Assembly (NCBI GenBank): GCA_019243635.1
Contig: JAFAUB010000032.1
Coordinates: forward strand, 46,057-110,056
Source of the DNA: Pseudonocardiales bacterium
GTDB lineage: Bacteria; Actinomycetota; Actinomycetes; Mycobacteriales; Pseudonocardiaceae
Direction of reading: 5' to 3'
DNA: 64,000 nucleotides
This document shows, one piece after another, positions 1 to 9,964 of this stretch. The notes under the pieces are model-generated. The model did no database searches and was not told the origin of the DNA. It worked only from the letters and a program-made list of their open reading frames with translations. The position numbers and the translations under genes are program-made. Position 1 is the first letter of the stretch. Each line of letters opens with the position of its first letter.

Positions 1-1460
1 CGCCCGGACAGGGTGAGAAAGACATCGTTGAGGCTGCTGCGCAGCTGGGCCTGCTCGGCCGCCAGCCGGACCGCTTGACTGTGCACCTCGTCGAACGCCC
101 TGGCGACCTGGCCGACCTCCTCCTTGGAGTGCACCGGCACCGGATCGACAGCCTTGGGAGTGGGGGTACCGTCGGTGGCCAGTACCTGCTCGACGGCCTC
201 CGGCAGCCGGCGGTCGGCGACCTCGAACGCGGCGGTGCGCAGCGTTCGCAGCGGGTGCAGGACCGAGCGCATCACGACAACCAGCAGCGCCACGGCGAGC
301 AGCAGCAGCGCGGCGACCGCGGCGCCATCCCAGAACGCCTCGCGCCACGCCTGGGCGCTGCGCTCCTGGGCGTCCGTCCGCAGCTCGTTCAGCAGGGTGG
401 CGACCCCCTGGTGAATCGTCACGGTGGTCCCTGCGGCGGCGGAGCTCCAGTCACCGGGGACCGTCTCCAACGGCGCCCCCCGCATCGCCCGGTCCAGCAC
501 GGCGAGCAGCAGGCGCTTGCGGTCGACCGCCGCCACGGTGTCGAAGTAGAGCCGCCGTTGCGCGGGAGACATGGCTTGGCCGAACTCGTCGGCGGCGGCG
601 TCGAACCGGGCCTCGGCGGTGCGCAGCGTGGTCTGCTGCGCCGAGGACAGACCTCCGGACAGGATTCCCGTCAGCAACACCGCGTGCTGCCAGGACGCCT
701 GCTCCTCGGCGACCGACAACGCCTTGACGCTCTCCGCCTGACGGGCTATCGCCATGGGTGCGCCGTCCAGCACTCTGCGTTCAAGATCGAGCAACCCTGC
801 GATGAAGGTGGAATAGGCGGTGACGGCGCTGCTCGCGAGGGCGTTGCCGGGGGCGGCGGTGGGCCGGAGGGTAGCCTGCCGCAGCGCAGCCAGCCCGGAC
901 AGGCGACTCACCGCAGCCCGGTGGGCCTCGCTCACGATCGGGCGGGCCCGCGCCGCGATCGGCCCGAGAGACTCGGTGGTGAAGTCCGCCTCCCGCAGCC
1001 TGGCGGCGGCGGTGTCCACCCGCTGAACCTGGGCCCCGACCCTGCCCTGCAACGCGGCGCGGTCCGCGGGCGCTGCGGTGACGAGCATCGCGGCCACCCA
1101 GCGCCGCTCAGCCTGCAGGTCGCGCACGACGAGATCCAGCTGCTGGACGAGCTCGACCTGGCGGGCCAGCGCGGCGAAGTCCTGGGCGCTGCGCGCCAGA
1201 TCGGTGACTCGCAGCGTGCCGAGCACACCCGCCAGTATCAGGGGCACCACCAGCACTGCGGTGAGTTTGGTGCGCAGGCTCCAATCCCGCAGCCGCCACC
1301 GGTCGCGGCGGCGGCGCGGCTCCGCCGCAGGCGCCTCGAACAGGGGGACGGCAGAGGCCCGACCGAAACGCCGCGTAGTGCCCCCATCACGCACGGTGAC
1401 GTCGGTAGAGCCGTCGCGGCGGCTGAAGGGTGGCCTTGTCCTGACCTCGTAGCCCGCCAC
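1..1460 (-). CDS. Second conservon-type sensor histidine kinase (partial, C-terminus beyond window)
   Basis: The reading frame runs from a GTG start (GGGAGA 9 nt upstream) leftwards off the window edge, so only about 486 N-terminal residues are visible. A basic N-terminal stretch precedes a membrane segment near residues 65-85 (TAVLVVPLILAGVLGTL). A long extracytoplasmic region follows, then the conserved stretch [20 protein letters not shown] just before the edge. That stretch closely matches the linker after HAMP in the larger kinase at 3126-6134, so the two are paralogues. The gene starts 24 nt after the CvnD GTPase stop, so it is probably cotranscribed with the conservon. The ATPase domain is not in the window, and the ligand is unknown. 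Confidence 0.8.
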   Translation of the reverse strand, partial: MAGYEVRTRPPFSRRDGSTDVTVRDGGTTRRFGRASAVPLFEAPAAEPRRRRDRWRLRDWSLRTKLTAVLVVPLILAGVLGTLRVTDLARSAQDFAALARQVELVQQLDLVVRDLQAERRWVAAMLVTAAPADRAALQGRVGAQVQRVDTAAARLREADFTTESLGPIAARARPIVSEAHRAAVSRLSGLAALRQATLRPTAAPGNALASSAVTAYSTFIAGLLDLERRVLDGAPMAIARQAESVKALSVAEEQASWQHAVLLTGILSGGLSSAQQTTLRTAEARFDAAADEFGQAMSPAQRRLYFDTVAAVDRKRLLLAVLDRAMRGAPLETVPGDWSSAAAGTTVTIHQGVATLLNELRTDAQERSAQAWREAFWDGAAVAALLLLAVALLVVVMRSVLHPLRTLRTAAFEVADRRLPEAVEQVLATDGTPTPKAVDPVPVHSKEEVGQVARAFDEVHSQAVRLAAEQAQLRSSLNDVFLTLSG

Positions 1461-1484
1461 GCTGAGCACTCTCCCATTCCACGA

Positions 1485-2156
1485 TCACGCGCGAGCCGCC
1501 ACCGACCTCCGCATAGCGTGCTCGACCAACGCGATGAGGGTGTTCTTGGTCGATTCCCGCTCGCGCGCATCACACGCGATGATGGGTACTGCGGACTCGA
1601 TGGCCAGCGCTTCCCGGACGTCCTCAACACTGTGGCTGAGCACGCCGTCAAAGCAATTCACTCCGACAACATAAGGCAGGCCACGGTCCTCGAAGAAGTC
1701 CACCGCCGCAAAACAGTCGGCCAGTCGGCGGGTGTCCACCAGGACAACCGCGCCGATCGCACCACGTATGAGATCATCCCACATGAACCAGAAGCGGTGC
1801 TGACCCGGGGTGCCGAACAGGTAGAGGATCAGCTCCGCATCCAGCGAGAGGCGGCCGAAGTCCATCGCGACGGTGGTGGTCGACTTGTCCGGGGTGGCCG
1901 CGAGGTCGTCCACCGAGGTACTCGCATCGGTGAGCACGGCCTCGGTGGTCAGCGGTGCGATCTCGGACACCGAGCCGACGAATGTCGTCTTACCGGCGCC
2001 GAAACCACCGCCTACGACAATCTTCGCGGATATCACGCTGGGGCCGCCCTCGGCTCGCCGCGCGGCGGGTGGGCCGAACCGAGCCGGGCCGGAGTGTACC
2101 ACTGCCGCCAATGGGCCACCCTGAGGCCTCGCTCGATCAGAGTCGACGAAGTCCAC
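1485..2156 (-). CDS. cvnD: Conservon small GTPase/ATP-binding protein (CvnD family)
   Basis: 223 aa. The P-loop GGGFGAGKTTFVGS is at about residues 49-62, the Ras/Arf-like switch FGTPGQHRFWFMWDD around 114-128, and the base-recognition region GVNCFDG near 163-169. This is the CvnD/MglA-like GTPase of actinobacterial conservons, thought to work with CvnB and CvnC at the membrane as a G-protein-like relay for the CvnA kinase. The GTG start overlaps the end of cvnC by 20 nt. A shorter start nearer VISAKIVVGGG is possible because the first 35 residues are low in conservation. The match to the family is clear; the pathway controlled is not visible. Confidence 0.9.
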   Translation of the reverse strand: MDFVDSDRARPQGGPLAAVVHSGPARFGPPAARRAEGGPSVISAKIVVGGGFGAGKTTFVGSVSEIAPLTTEAVLTDASTSVDDLAATPDKSTTTVAMDFGRLSLDAELILYLFGTPGQHRFWFMWDDLIRGAIGAVVLVDTRRLADCFAAVDFFEDRGLPYVVGVNCFDGVLSHSVEDVREALAIESAVPIIACDARERESTKNTLIALVEHAMRRSVAARA

Positions 2157-2694
2157 TCAATACCCTTTCCATCAAGGCCATATCCGGCGTGTCACCGGAG
2201 CTGTTCGCGCTGCGGTGCACCACAACCAAGCCGATGTCCGCCATGTCCGCCAGCAGAACTCGGGCCACACCCAACGGCAGAGACAGTAGAGCAGCCACCT
2301 CGGCCACCGATCGAGGGGCACGGCACAGCTCCGCCACCGCCCGGTGTTCCTCGCTGGTCAGCAACGCCCTGCCGGGACCATTCCCGGCGGTGGACACCAG
2401 CGTCTCCACCGCGAGGTCGAATACCGGCGAGGTACGACCCCCGGTCCAGGTGTACGGCCGCACCACGGACGCTGAGGCGGCCGGCTCACTCCACTCGTCG
2501 GATCCCGCGAGCGGCGGGGCCGGCCGCCGCGAGAGAAAGGGCGCCTCCACCGGAGCGGGCTGCCGGGTGGACGAGAACCTCGCCGATTTCTTGCGACGCC
2601 GGCCTGAGAACCAGGGACCACCGCTGAGGTTGTTCAGCACATCCGCAAACGACTGGTCATCGCCGTCACCGCCGCCGGGTCTGCTCACCGCCAT
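2137..2694 (-). CDS. cvnC: DUF742 conservon protein (CvnC family)
   Basis: 185 aa. The N-terminal 90 residues are basic and proline-rich. The C-terminal half is the DUF742 winged-helix-like domain with RPYTWTGGRTSP, followed by LTSEEHRAVAELCRAPRSVAEVAALLSLPLGVARVLLADM. In conservons CvnC sits between the roadblock protein and the GTPase and is cotranscribed with both; a DNA-binding or adaptor role has been suggested for the family but is not shown. It starts 12 nt after the cvnB stop codon, and its 3' end overlaps the GTPase gene. The N-terminal extension is longer than in many homologues. Confidence 0.88.
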   Translation of the reverse strand: MAVSRPGGGDGDDQSFADVLNNLSGGPWFSGRRRKKSARFSSTRQPAPVEAPFLSRRPAPPLAGSDEWSEPAASASVVRPYTWTGGRTSPVFDLAVETLVSTAGNGPGRALLTSEEHRAVAELCRAPRSVAEVAALLSLPLGVARVLLADMADIGLVVVHRSANSSGDTPDMALMERVLSGLRRL

Positions 2695-2706
2695 CTCACC
2701 GCCACA

Positions 2707-3129
2707 TCAACGACCCATTTCACCATGCAGCTGCGCCCGCGGATGCATGGTGAGCTGTTGGCCGACCCGATCGACCAGCAACGTCATCTCATAGCCCACC
2801 AACCCGATGTCGCAGTTCGGGGCCGCGAGCACCGCAAGGCTGGAGCCATCACTGATCGGCAGCAGCAGCATGATCCCGCGTGTCAGCTCCACCACCGTCT
2901 GCACGACCCGGCCGGCGTCGAAGCAGCGGGCCGCTCCCTGGGCCAGGCTGACAAGCCCGGACGCCACGGCGGCGAGCTGATCGGCACGGTCCCTGGGCAG
3001 ATGCGCCGAAGGAGTCAGGGGCATTCCCTCGGCGGACACCACCAACGCGTGCGCCACGCCCGGCACCCGAGTGACAAAGTCGTCGACCAACCACGCGAAG
3101 CGGTCCGGATCCGTCCGCGCAACGGTCAC
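2707..3129 (-). CDS. cvnB: Roadblock/LC7-domain conservon protein (CvnB family)
   Basis: 140 aa, a single roadblock/LC7 domain: [22 protein letters not shown], then [21 protein letters not shown], and the strand region [22 protein letters not shown]. Roadblock proteins act as regulatory partners of small GTPases, here presumably CvnD. The GTG start overlaps the stop codon of the upstream kinase (GTGA), which implies translational coupling. The length is usual for the family. Confidence 0.92.
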   Translation of the reverse strand: MTVARTDPDRFAWLVDDFVTRVPGVAHALVVSAEGMPLTPSAHLPRDRADQLAAVASGLVSLAQGAARCFDAGRVVQTVVELTRGIMLLLPISDGSSLAVLAAPNCDIGLVGYEMTLLVDRVGQQLTMHPRAQLHGEMGR

Positions 3130-6100
3130 TTCGTCCCCTCTTCTCCATCCTGCTGCTCCGGCGAGGACCCGTCGACCTCCTGGTCGAGGCTTCGGCGGGC
3201 CTGGCGCCCTTCGCGGATGCCCTGCTGGTAGCTGGCGAGCCGGCCACGAATCGACTCAGCGCTGCGCACCGGTGGTGCACCCGCTGGCTCGACCCCACCC
3301 GCGGCACCGGGTACCAGCAGCGCCCGAGGCTGCCGCCGCGGCAGCCCCCTGGCGGTGACCTCCGCGCTGACCGGCATCGCCAGCGCCTCTGCCGCCCGCC
3401 AGCCCTCGTCGGCGGCGCCCCAGTCCCGCGCCGACGCACCGGCTGGACACGTGGCCTCCACCATGGGGACCGGCTGGCCCGACGAGGCGGCCTTGCCGGC
3501 ATCACTGGACGGGGAGTCACCGGGCACGGAGTCACCGGACTGGGACTCGGTCAGTGTCTTGCCCGGCTGCCGACGCATCAGCGGTGGGGAGCCCGCTGGA
3601 GCGGACGCTGCCGCCTTCGCCGGCGGTGCGTCCGGCAGCGGGGCATCCGGCAGCGGGGCGTCCGGCGACGAGACCTCGCGCGTCGCTCCAGCCGGCTCGC
3701 GCGCCGATGGCGCGGTCCAGCGAACCGGGACGGCCTCGTGGTCCTTGAACCATGCGGAGGCCACGTCATCGAAGATCGGCGTGGAGTTCTGCAGCGTCAC
3801 CCGGTGAACCGGCGCAACCGGTCCCAGCACGGTGGCCCGAACCGGTCGGAACAGATCCGCGCCGGATCCAGCGCTAGGGACATCCACCGAGCGCTCCGCC
3901 GCAGGGCCGGCCGCCGGGGGTCCGGGCGGAGCCGGTGGTGGTTGCGCCGATGTCGACGGCTTGCCGATGGGCTGCGACCGCTCGGAGTCATCCGATGGGT
4001 CGGTCGGGACGGGCGGCCCGGCCGACTGCACCCCATGGCCGTTGATCTCGTGCCCGTTGATCTCGTGGCCATTGGTCTCGTGGGTCTCGTGGTCGTGGGT
4101 CTCCTGGTCGTGGGTCTCCTGGTCGTGGGTCTCGGCCGGCGGCGAGACGGCCGCCGCCGTATGGGGCTCCACCGCCTCCGACGCCACCCGGACCAGCCTA
4201 GGGGGCAGGATGACGGAGGCCCAGATACCCACGCCGCCTTCGGCGCGGCGCAGCTGCACGGTGATGCCGTGTCGGCCGGCCAGCCGGCCGACCACGAACA
4301 GCCCCATCCGGCGGGACACCGAGGCATCCACCACCGGTGGGTTGGCCAACCGGTCGTTGGCCTCAGCGAGCTCCGCCTCGGTCATCCCGACACCGCAGTC
4401 GGCGACCTCGACAGCGACCGAGCCGTCCGCCGCGAAGTCGCTGGAGACCACCACCTGGCTATCCGGGGACGAGAACTGGGTCGCGTTGTCCAGCAGCTCC
4501 GCCAGCAGGTGCACCAGGTCGCTGGCGGACCGACCGAGCACCAGGACCGCGGGTGGCTGCTGCAGCACCAGCCGTTGGTACTGCTCCACCTCGGACACCG
4601 CGGCACGCAGCACGTCGACCAGCCGGACCGGCCGGCCGGACCGGCCGGCCGCATCGGTGCCCGCGAGGACCAGCAGGTTCTCGCTGTTGCGCCGCATCCG
4701 GGTGGCGAGGTGGTCGAGCTGGAACAGGTTGGCCAGCTGATGCGGGTCCTGCTCACCGCTCTCGAGCCGGTCGATGAGCTTGAGCTGGCGCTCGACCAGA
4801 CCCTGAGTGCGGCGCGAGAGGTTGACGAAGATGTCGTTGACGTTGGCACGTAGCTGGGCCTGCTCGCCGGCCAGCCGGACCGCTTGGCTGTGCACCTCGT
4901 CGAACGCCCTGGCCACCTGACCGATTTCCTCGCGGGTACCGACCTGCACCGGCTCGACCACCGCTCCAGGCAGCTCGCCGTCGCGGATCCGGGCCATCGC
5001 CTCGGGCAGCCGCCGATCGGCGACGTCCAGCGCGGTGCGCTTGAGTACTCCCAGCGGCCGCAACAAAGCCCGGGTCACGAAGATGCCGACCAGCACACCC
5101 AGCGCTAGCGCGAAGAAGAGGATGACCGAGTTCAGGCCGGCCGCGGTGCGCACGTGGTCCAGCAGCGCCTGCGCAGTCCGATCGATTCGCTGCCGCAGCT
5201 CCTTCTCGACGGTGGCGATGTTGTCGACGGCCACCGCGTTGCGCTGGTCCCAGTCCTGCGGCGAGGTGTTCAGCGGCTCTCCGGCGAGACCGCGGTTGAG
5301 TACCTGCTGCAACAGCCGCTGCCGGGACAGCTCCGCGTCCGGACCGACCCCGGCGATCCCGGCGATGGCGTTGGCGCGCTCGGCGGGTCCCAGCGCCTCC
5401 CGAACCGCGTCCTGTTCGCTGGTCAGCCGGACGGCAGCCGTGCGCAGCTCCTCGATCTGGCCAGAGCCGAGACGGTTGGCGTAGAGCGCCGCGGCGACGA
5501 TCGCGTGTTGGCGACTGATCTGCTCGCGGCCGGCGACCAGGGCGTGCACGGCGGCGGCGTCGTTGGTGACGGCAACGTCATCGAGCTGGCGGGTCAGCGT
5601 GGAGTCCAACTCGACCAGCGGGTCGATCGCGTCGCTGTACTCGGTGACCACCACGTCGGCAGGACCGAAGCCAGTGGTCACGCTCGCCCGCAGCGGTCCC
5701 AGCGCACCGAGCGCGGCGAGCGGGGACCGGGTGAAGTCCAGCCCCCGGACCTGGCCGGCGGTCCCGGCGAGGAGCCGCACACCGCTGTCCACGGCACGGA
5801 ACTGTTGGTCCAGCCCATGCCGGTCCCCCACCCGGCCGGTGGCGACGAACACCGTAGCCCGGTCCCGTTCCCGCGCCAGCGCGCCGATGAGGTCGGACAG
5901 CTGCTGCTGCACACGCACAACCTGGGAGATCCGGGCATAGGCCGGCGCGGCGTCCGCCTGGTCCACGATCCGCAGCACACCCGCGACGAGAGCGACGACG
6001 GTCGGCACCAGCAGGACCGCAGCCAGCTTGACCACCACTGGCCAGTTGCGCCAGTACCACCGAGACCGCGTGGTCTCCGGACCGGTCGCCGCTGTCCCCC

Positions 6101-6134
6101 CGTCGACGGGATGACTGAGTACGGCGGTCATCAC
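3126..6134 (-). CDS. cvnA: Sensor histidine kinase of conservon (CvnA family, nitrate-sensor-like)
   Basis: 1002 aa. Membrane segment near residues 33-55 ([20 protein letters not shown]), an extracytoplasmic nitrate/nitrite-sensor-like helical region, a second membrane segment near 337-357, then HAMP. The DHp-like helix contains [19 protein letters not shown], and the ATPase domain has [12 protein letters not shown] and the G-box [11 protein letters not shown]. The last 330 residues are a disordered proline/alanine-rich tail. It includes a His-rich repeat (residues 668-701, ETHDQ units then GHEIN units) and PDAPL repeats. It heads the operon cvnABCD plus a second kinase. The input signal cannot be read from the sequence. 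Confidence 0.92.
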   Translation of the reverse strand: MMTAVLSHPVDGGTAATGPETTRSRWYWRNWPVVVKLAAVLLVPTVVALVAGVLRIVDQADAAPAYARISQVVRVQQQLSDLIGALARERDRATVFVATGRVGDRHGLDQQFRAVDSGVRLLAGTAGQVRGLDFTRSPLAALGALGPLRASVTTGFGPADVVVTEYSDAIDPLVELDSTLTRQLDDVAVTNDAAAVHALVAGREQISRQHAIVAAALYANRLGSGQIEELRTAAVRLTSEQDAVREALGPAERANAIAGIAGVGPDAELSRQRLLQQVLNRGLAGEPLNTSPQDWDQRNAVAVDNIATVEKELRQRIDRTAQALLDHVRTAAGLNSVILFFALALGVLVGIFVTRALLRPLGVLKRTALDVADRRLPEAMARIRDGELPGAVVEPVQVGTREEIGQVARAFDEVHSQAVRLAGEQAQLRANVNDIFVNLSRRTQGLVERQLKLIDRLESGEQDPHQLANLFQLDHLATRMRRNSENLLVLAGTDAAGRSGRPVRLVDVLRAAVSEVEQYQRLVLQQPPAVLVLGRSASDLVHLLAELLDNATQFSSPDSQVVVSSDFAADGSVAVEVADCGVGMTEAELAEANDRLANPPVVDASVSRRMGLFVVGRLAGRHGITVQLRRAEGGVGIWASVILPPRLVRVASEAVEPHTAAAVSPPAETHDQETHDQETHDHETHETNGHEINGHEINGHGVQSAGPPVPTDPSDDSERSQPIGKPSTSAQPPPAPPGPPAAGPAAERSVDVPSAGSGADLFRPVRATVLGPVAPVHRVTLQNSTPIFDDVASAWFKDHEAVPVRWTAPSAREPAGATREVSSPDAPLPDAPLPDAPPAKAAASAPAGSPPLMRRQPGKTLTESQSGDSVPGDSPSSDAGKAASSGQPVPMVEATCPAGASARDWGAADEGWRAAEALAMPVSAEVTARGLPRRQPRALLVPGAAGGVEPAGAPPVRSAESIRGRLASYQQGIREGRQARRSLDQEVDGSSPEQQDGEEGTK

Positions 6135-6448
6135 GGCGCCCCCGAGGGAGCCGGGAGTCGCGAACTACTCGCTGGCACGGTGGGGTCCCTTCCCAGGAGT
6201 CGACGGTGGCCGGGCATCCGGCTCACCACAGGTCACTGCGGTCGTGGACTACTACACCGCAAGCAAGTAACGCCTCTGGCGTCGAACCGGATACGCCCGA
6301 TGTGAAGCACAGAGGGTACGACGGGCTGGGCTGGGCAGTCCCGTAGGCCTACTCACCGTGCTCTCTGAACGCTGACAGCGCCAGTGTCCCGGCGCGACAA
6401 CACCCGCCAGCTCCGGCCGTACTACCGCTATGGAGGGCGATCAACTAC

Positions 6449-6467
6449 TGAAAGTGACTACTTTTCA
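6449..6467. promoter_or_regulatory. Imperfect dyad, possible operator
   Basis: TGAAAGTGACTACTTTTCA is an inverted repeat with one bulged base, in the AT-richer part of the gap upstream of both the conservon and the helicase gene. A regulator-binding role is inference from position and symmetry only. Confidence 0.3.
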
Positions 6468-6514
6468 CCCAAAGGACGCATAGACCACGTCGTGTGAGCG
6501 GAACGGCTCCGTCC

Positions 6515-6606
6515 GGTGTCATTGAGACCCGGTGTCATTCATGCCCCGTCTCATTGTCATTGAGACCCGGTGCCAGGAGACCCCGTGCCATTGAGACCCA
6601 GTGCCG
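6515..6606. repeat. Cluster of degenerate GTGTCATTGAGACCC-type repeats
   Basis: About five imperfect copies of a 15-18 nt unit: GGTGTCATTGAGACCC at 6515, GGTGTCATTC at 6531, TTGTCATTGAGACCC at 6554, GGTGCCAGGAGACCC at 6569 and GTGCCATTGAGACCC at 6585. Spacing is irregular (about 16-23 nt). The cluster ends about 120 nt before the helicase start. Function unknown. Confidence 0.6.
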
Positions 6607-6727
6607 TGGTCGTCGGACTTGGGCGCCTCAGCGGCGCGGGGCCGGGGGCACCTGGGAGACTGGCCCCAGCCGGCCCGCTCACCAGCCGCGGCGCTTGCCG
6701 AGTGCGGAGAACCCCCGGAGGAACCCG

Positions 6728-8377
6728 TTGAGCTCAACGCCTGAGGCCGGACCGCTCATCGTCCAGTCCGACAAGACACTGCTGCTAGAAGTCGACCATC
6801 CGGAGGCCGGGGCGGCGCGGGCCGCCATCGCCCCCTTCGCGGAGCTGGAGCGCGCGCCCGAACACGTGCACACCTACCGCGTCACCCCGCTGGCGCTGTG
6901 GAACGCGCGGGCCGCAGGCCACGACGCCGAGCAGGTCGTCGACGTACTGGTGCGCTTCTCCCGGTACGCGGTGCCGCAGCCACTGCTGGTCGACGTCGTG
7001 GACACCATGAGCCGTTACGGTCGGCTGCAGCTGGCGCAGCACCCGGCGCACGGGCTGGTGCTGGTGGCGCTGGACCGCGCCGTGCTCGAAGAGGTGCTCC
7101 GGCACCGCAAGATCGCCCCGATGCTGGGAGGCCGGGTCGATGAGGACACCGTGCTGGTGCACCCCAGCGAGCGCGGCAGGCTCAAGCAGGGACTGCTCAA
7201 GATGGGCTGGCCGGCCGAGGATCTGGCCGGCTACGTCGACGGCGAGGCCCACCCGATCGAGCTGGCCGAGAACGGCTGGTCGCTGCGCGACTACCAGCGC
7301 GACGCGGTGACCGGGTTCTGGGCCGGCGGTTCCGGGGTCGTGGTGCTGCCGTGCGGAGCGGGAAAAACCCTGGTCGGGATCGCCGCGATGGCCCAAGCCC
7401 GAGCGACCACGCTCATCCTGGTCACCAACACGGTCGCGGGCCGGCAGTGGAAGCGGGAACTGGTCGCGCGTACCTCGCTGTCCGATGACGAGGTCGGCGA
7501 GTACTCCGGTGAGCGCAAGGAGATCCGTCCGGTGACGATCGCGACCTACCAGATCATGACCCGCAAGTCACAGGGCGAGTACCGGCATCTGGATCTGTTC
7601 GACTCCCGGGACTGGGGACTGATCGTCTACGACGAGGTGCATCTGCTGCCCGCACCGGTGTTCCGGATGACGGCCGATCTGCAGTCCCGCCGGCGGCTCG
7701 GGCTGACCGCCACCCTGGTGCGCGAGGACGGTCGTGAGGGTGATGTGTTCTCGCTGATCGGGCCCAAGCGCTACGACGCGCCGTGGCGTGACATCGAGTC
7801 GCAGGGCTGGATCGCGCCGGCGGACTGCGTCGAGGTACGCGTCACCCTGACCGACGCCGAGCGGCTGCGCTACGCCACCGCGGAAGCCGACGAGCGCTAC
7901 CGGGTGTGCTCCACCGCGCGGAGCAAGCTCCCTGTCGTGGAGGCCATCATGGACCGGCACCCCGACGAGCCGACGCTGGTGATCGGCGCGTACCTGGAGC
8001 AGCTGGAGGAGCTCGGCGAGGCCCTGGACGCGCCGGTGGTGCAGGGCTCGACCCGCAACTCCGAGCGGGAGAACCTCTACGACGCGTTCCGCCGCGGCGA
8101 GGTCCGCAAGCTGGTCGTGTCCAAGGTGGCCAACTTCTCCATCGACCTGCCGGAGGCCTCGGTGGCGGTGCAGGTCTCAGGCACGTTCGGTTCCCGGCAG
8201 GAGGAGGCCCAGCGGCTGGGCCGGCTGCTGCGACCCAAAGGCGACGGGCGCCAGGCGCACTTCTACTCGGTGGTCTCCCGGGACACCCTGGACACCGACT
8301 ATGCGGCGCACCGCCAGCGCTTCCTCGCCGAGCAGGGCTACGGCTACCGGATCGTCGACGCCGACGACCTACGCTGA
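6728..8377 (+). CDS. DNA repair helicase of the XPB/ERCC3 family
   Basis: 549 aa from the TTG start (GGAGGAA just upstream), the usual length for actinobacterial XPB. The N-terminal damage-recognition-like region is GPLIVQSDKTLLLEVDHPEA. The superfamily 2 helicase core has Walker A CGAGKTLVGI (about residues 207-216), the DEVH box VYDEVHLLP, motif III LTATLVREDG and motif VI EAQRLGRLLRPKG. It unwinds DNA 3'-5' with ATP and is thought to act in nucleotide excision repair. A longer frame upstream to 6494 is open but reads through the repeat cluster and is unlikely to be translated. Confidence 0.95.
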   Translation: MSSTPEAGPLIVQSDKTLLLEVDHPEAGAARAAIAPFAELERAPEHVHTYRVTPLALWNARAAGHDAEQVVDVLVRFSRYAVPQPLLVDVVDTMSRYGRLQLAQHPAHGLVLVALDRAVLEEVLRHRKIAPMLGGRVDEDTVLVHPSERGRLKQGLLKMGWPAEDLAGYVDGEAHPIELAENGWSLRDYQRDAVTGFWAGGSGVVVLPCGAGKTLVGIAAMAQARATTLILVTNTVAGRQWKRELVARTSLSDDEVGEYSGERKEIRPVTIATYQIMTRKSQGEYRHLDLFDSRDWGLIVYDEVHLLPAPVFRMTADLQSRRRLGLTATLVREDGREGDVFSLIGPKRYDAPWRDIESQGWIAPADCVEVRVTLTDAERLRYATAEADERYRVCSTARSKLPVVEAIMDRHPDEPTLVIGAYLEQLEELGEALDAPVVQGSTRNSERENLYDAFRRGEVRKLVVSKVANFSIDLPEASVAVQVSGTFGSRQEEAQRLGRLLRPKGDGRQAHFYSVVSRDTLDTDYAAHRQRFLAEQGYGYRIVDADDLR

Positions 8378-8399
8378 GGCCCAGGAACCCGGCGCCGCA

Positions 8400-9911
8400 G
8401 TGGTCGAGCCCGCGATGGTCGAGCCCGCGGTGGAGATGCGCGAGGTGTCCAAGCGTTATCCAGGGGTGCTCGCCCTCGACCGGGTCAGTGTGACGGTGCT
8501 GCCCGGGGAGGTCCACGTCGTCGCCGGTGAGAACGGTGCCGGCAAGTCGACGTTGATGAAGCTGCTGGCGCAGGTCGAACGGGTGGACAGCGGCGTTGTG
8601 CTCGTCGGGGGCAAGCCGGTCGAGTTCCGCGGTCCCCGCTTCGCCGCGCTGGTGCTGGGCGTGTCGATGGTGCACCAGGAGCCGGCGCTGGCCCCGCACC
8701 TGACCGTGGCCGAGAACCTGTGCCTGGGCCGCGAGTCGGCCCGGCTGGGGGTGTTGTCTCCGCGCGCCGACCGCGAACGTGCCGGCGCGCTGCTTGCCCG
8801 GGTCAACCTCGCGGTGGACCCGGACCGTCTCGTGAGCACGCTGCCGGTCGCCGACCGGCAGCGGGTCGAGATCGCGAAGGCACTGGGTGGAGCCCCTCGG
8901 GTCGTGATCATGGACGAGCCGACCGCGATGCTCACGGAGGCGGAGATCGGCGACCTGTTCGGAGTGATCGCGGAGCTCAAGGCGCAGGGCATCGCGATCG
9001 TGTACATCTCGCATCGCCTCGACGAGGTGGCCCACCTCGCCGACCGGGTCACCGTCCTGCGCGACGGCAGGGTCGTCCAGACGCTGCCCTCGGCGCAGGT
9101 GTCACCGGAACGCCTGATCCGGCTCATGGTCGGTCGGGACATCGACAACCTCTATCGCAAACCGAGGGTCGAGATCGGAGACGTCGTGCTCCGGGCGGAG
9201 GGCATCTGCCGGCGTGGCAGGGTCGTCGACCTCCTCGACTGCACCGTTGAGGTTCGGGCCGGCGAGATCGTCGGGTTCGCCGGTCTGGTCGGCGCCGGGC
9301 GGACCGAGCTCGCGCGGGCCATCTTCGGCGCGGACATCCCCGATGCGGGGCGCGTTCTCCTGCGGGGTCGTGAGGTCCACATCTCCTCGCCTCGGCAGGG
9401 GATCGAGGCGGGACTGGGCTACCTGACGGAGGATCGCCAGGGCGAGGGGCTCGCCGCGGCGCTCCCGATCGACCAGAACATCACCCTGGCGAACATTCCG
9501 CTCCGCTTCGGACTCATCGACCTGCGCGCGGAGCGCAGGACCGCGCTGTCCCGGCGAGATCAGCTGGGCATCACGACGCCGTCGGTCACACGTCCGGTCC
9601 AGACGCTCTCCGGCGGTAACCAGCAGAAGGTCATGGTAGCGAGATGGCTGGAGACCAAGGGCCAGGTGCTCTTCTTCGACGAGCCCGCGCGTGGCATCGA
9701 CGTGGGCGCCAAGGCCGAGATGTTCGACCTGATCGGTCGACTGGCCGGCGAGAGGCGCGGGATCGTCATCATCAGCTCCTACCTCCCGGAGCTGCTCACC
9801 ATGTGTGATCGCATCATCGTCCTACGCGCCGGTCGAGTCGCCGGGGAGTTGGCCCGCGAGCAGTTCTCCGAGGAACGGGTCATGCGGTTGGCCACCGGGG
9901 CGGTGGTGTAG
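8400..9911 (+). CDS. Sugar-type ABC importer, duplicated ATP-binding protein (RbsA/MglA-like)
   Basis: About 503 aa with two ABC domains. The first has Walker A GENGAGKST, the signature-like VADRQRVEIAKAL and Walker B VVIMDEPTAML. The second has a divergent P-loop GLVGAGRTE, as usual in this family, and the intact signature LSGGNQQKVMVARWL with Walker B VLFFDEPARGID. It energises uptake through the permease encoded 54 nt downstream. The start is uncertain: GTG 8400, ATG 8415 and GTG 8430 are all in frame, and AGGAA lies 12 nt before 8400. The substrate, probably a pentose or other simple sugar, cannot be told from this protein. Confidence 0.92.
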   Translation: MVEPAMVEPAVEMREVSKRYPGVLALDRVSVTVLPGEVHVVAGENGAGKSTLMKLLAQVERVDSGVVLVGGKPVEFRGPRFAALVLGVSMVHQEPALAPHLTVAENLCLGRESARLGVLSPRADRERAGALLARVNLAVDPDRLVSTLPVADRQRVEIAKALGGAPRVVIMDEPTAMLTEAEIGDLFGVIAELKAQGIAIVYISHRLDEVAHLADRVTVLRDGRVVQTLPSAQVSPERLIRLMVGRDIDNLYRKPRVEIGDVVLRAEGICRRGRVVDLLDCTVEVRAGEIVGFAGLVGAGRTELARAIFGADIPDAGRVLLRGREVHISSPRQGIEAGLGYLTEDRQGEGLAAALPIDQNITLANIPLRFGLIDLRAERRTALSRRDQLGITTPSVTRPVQTLSGGNQQKVMVARWLETKGQVLFFDEPARGIDVGAKAEMFDLIGRLAGERRGIVIISSYLPELLTMCDRIIVLRAGRVAGELAREQFSEERVMRLATGAVV

Positions 9912-9964
9912 TCCCCGCCGCCGGGCCGGCCGGCAGCGACGACAGCGGGCGAGGTGGAGCGCTC

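Larger units (their letters stand above)
6135..6727. other. Intergenic region between divergent conservon and XPB helicase
   Basis: 593 nt without a credible gene. It must hold the conservon promoter (minus) and the helicase promoter (plus), but I could not assign confident -35/-10 pairs. It contains an imperfect dyad at 6449-6467 and a cluster of degenerate short repeats at 6515-6606, listed separately. An open frame extends the helicase upstream to 6494, but it crosses the repeats and lacks family similarity. Confidence 0.6.

Noticed and set aside
75..2627. 850-codon open frame on the plus strand
   Set aside because: It lies opposite the conservon genes, is built of Arg/Gly/Pro-rich sequence without domains, and is a GC-bias shadow of well-supported minus-strand genes.
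6515..6606. CRISPR-like array
   Set aside because: Units are too short, irregular and lack unique spacers; no cas genes nearby.
6494..6727. N-terminal extension of the XPB helicase
   Set aside because: Reads through the repeat cluster; the TTG with a ribosome site at 6728 gives the family length.
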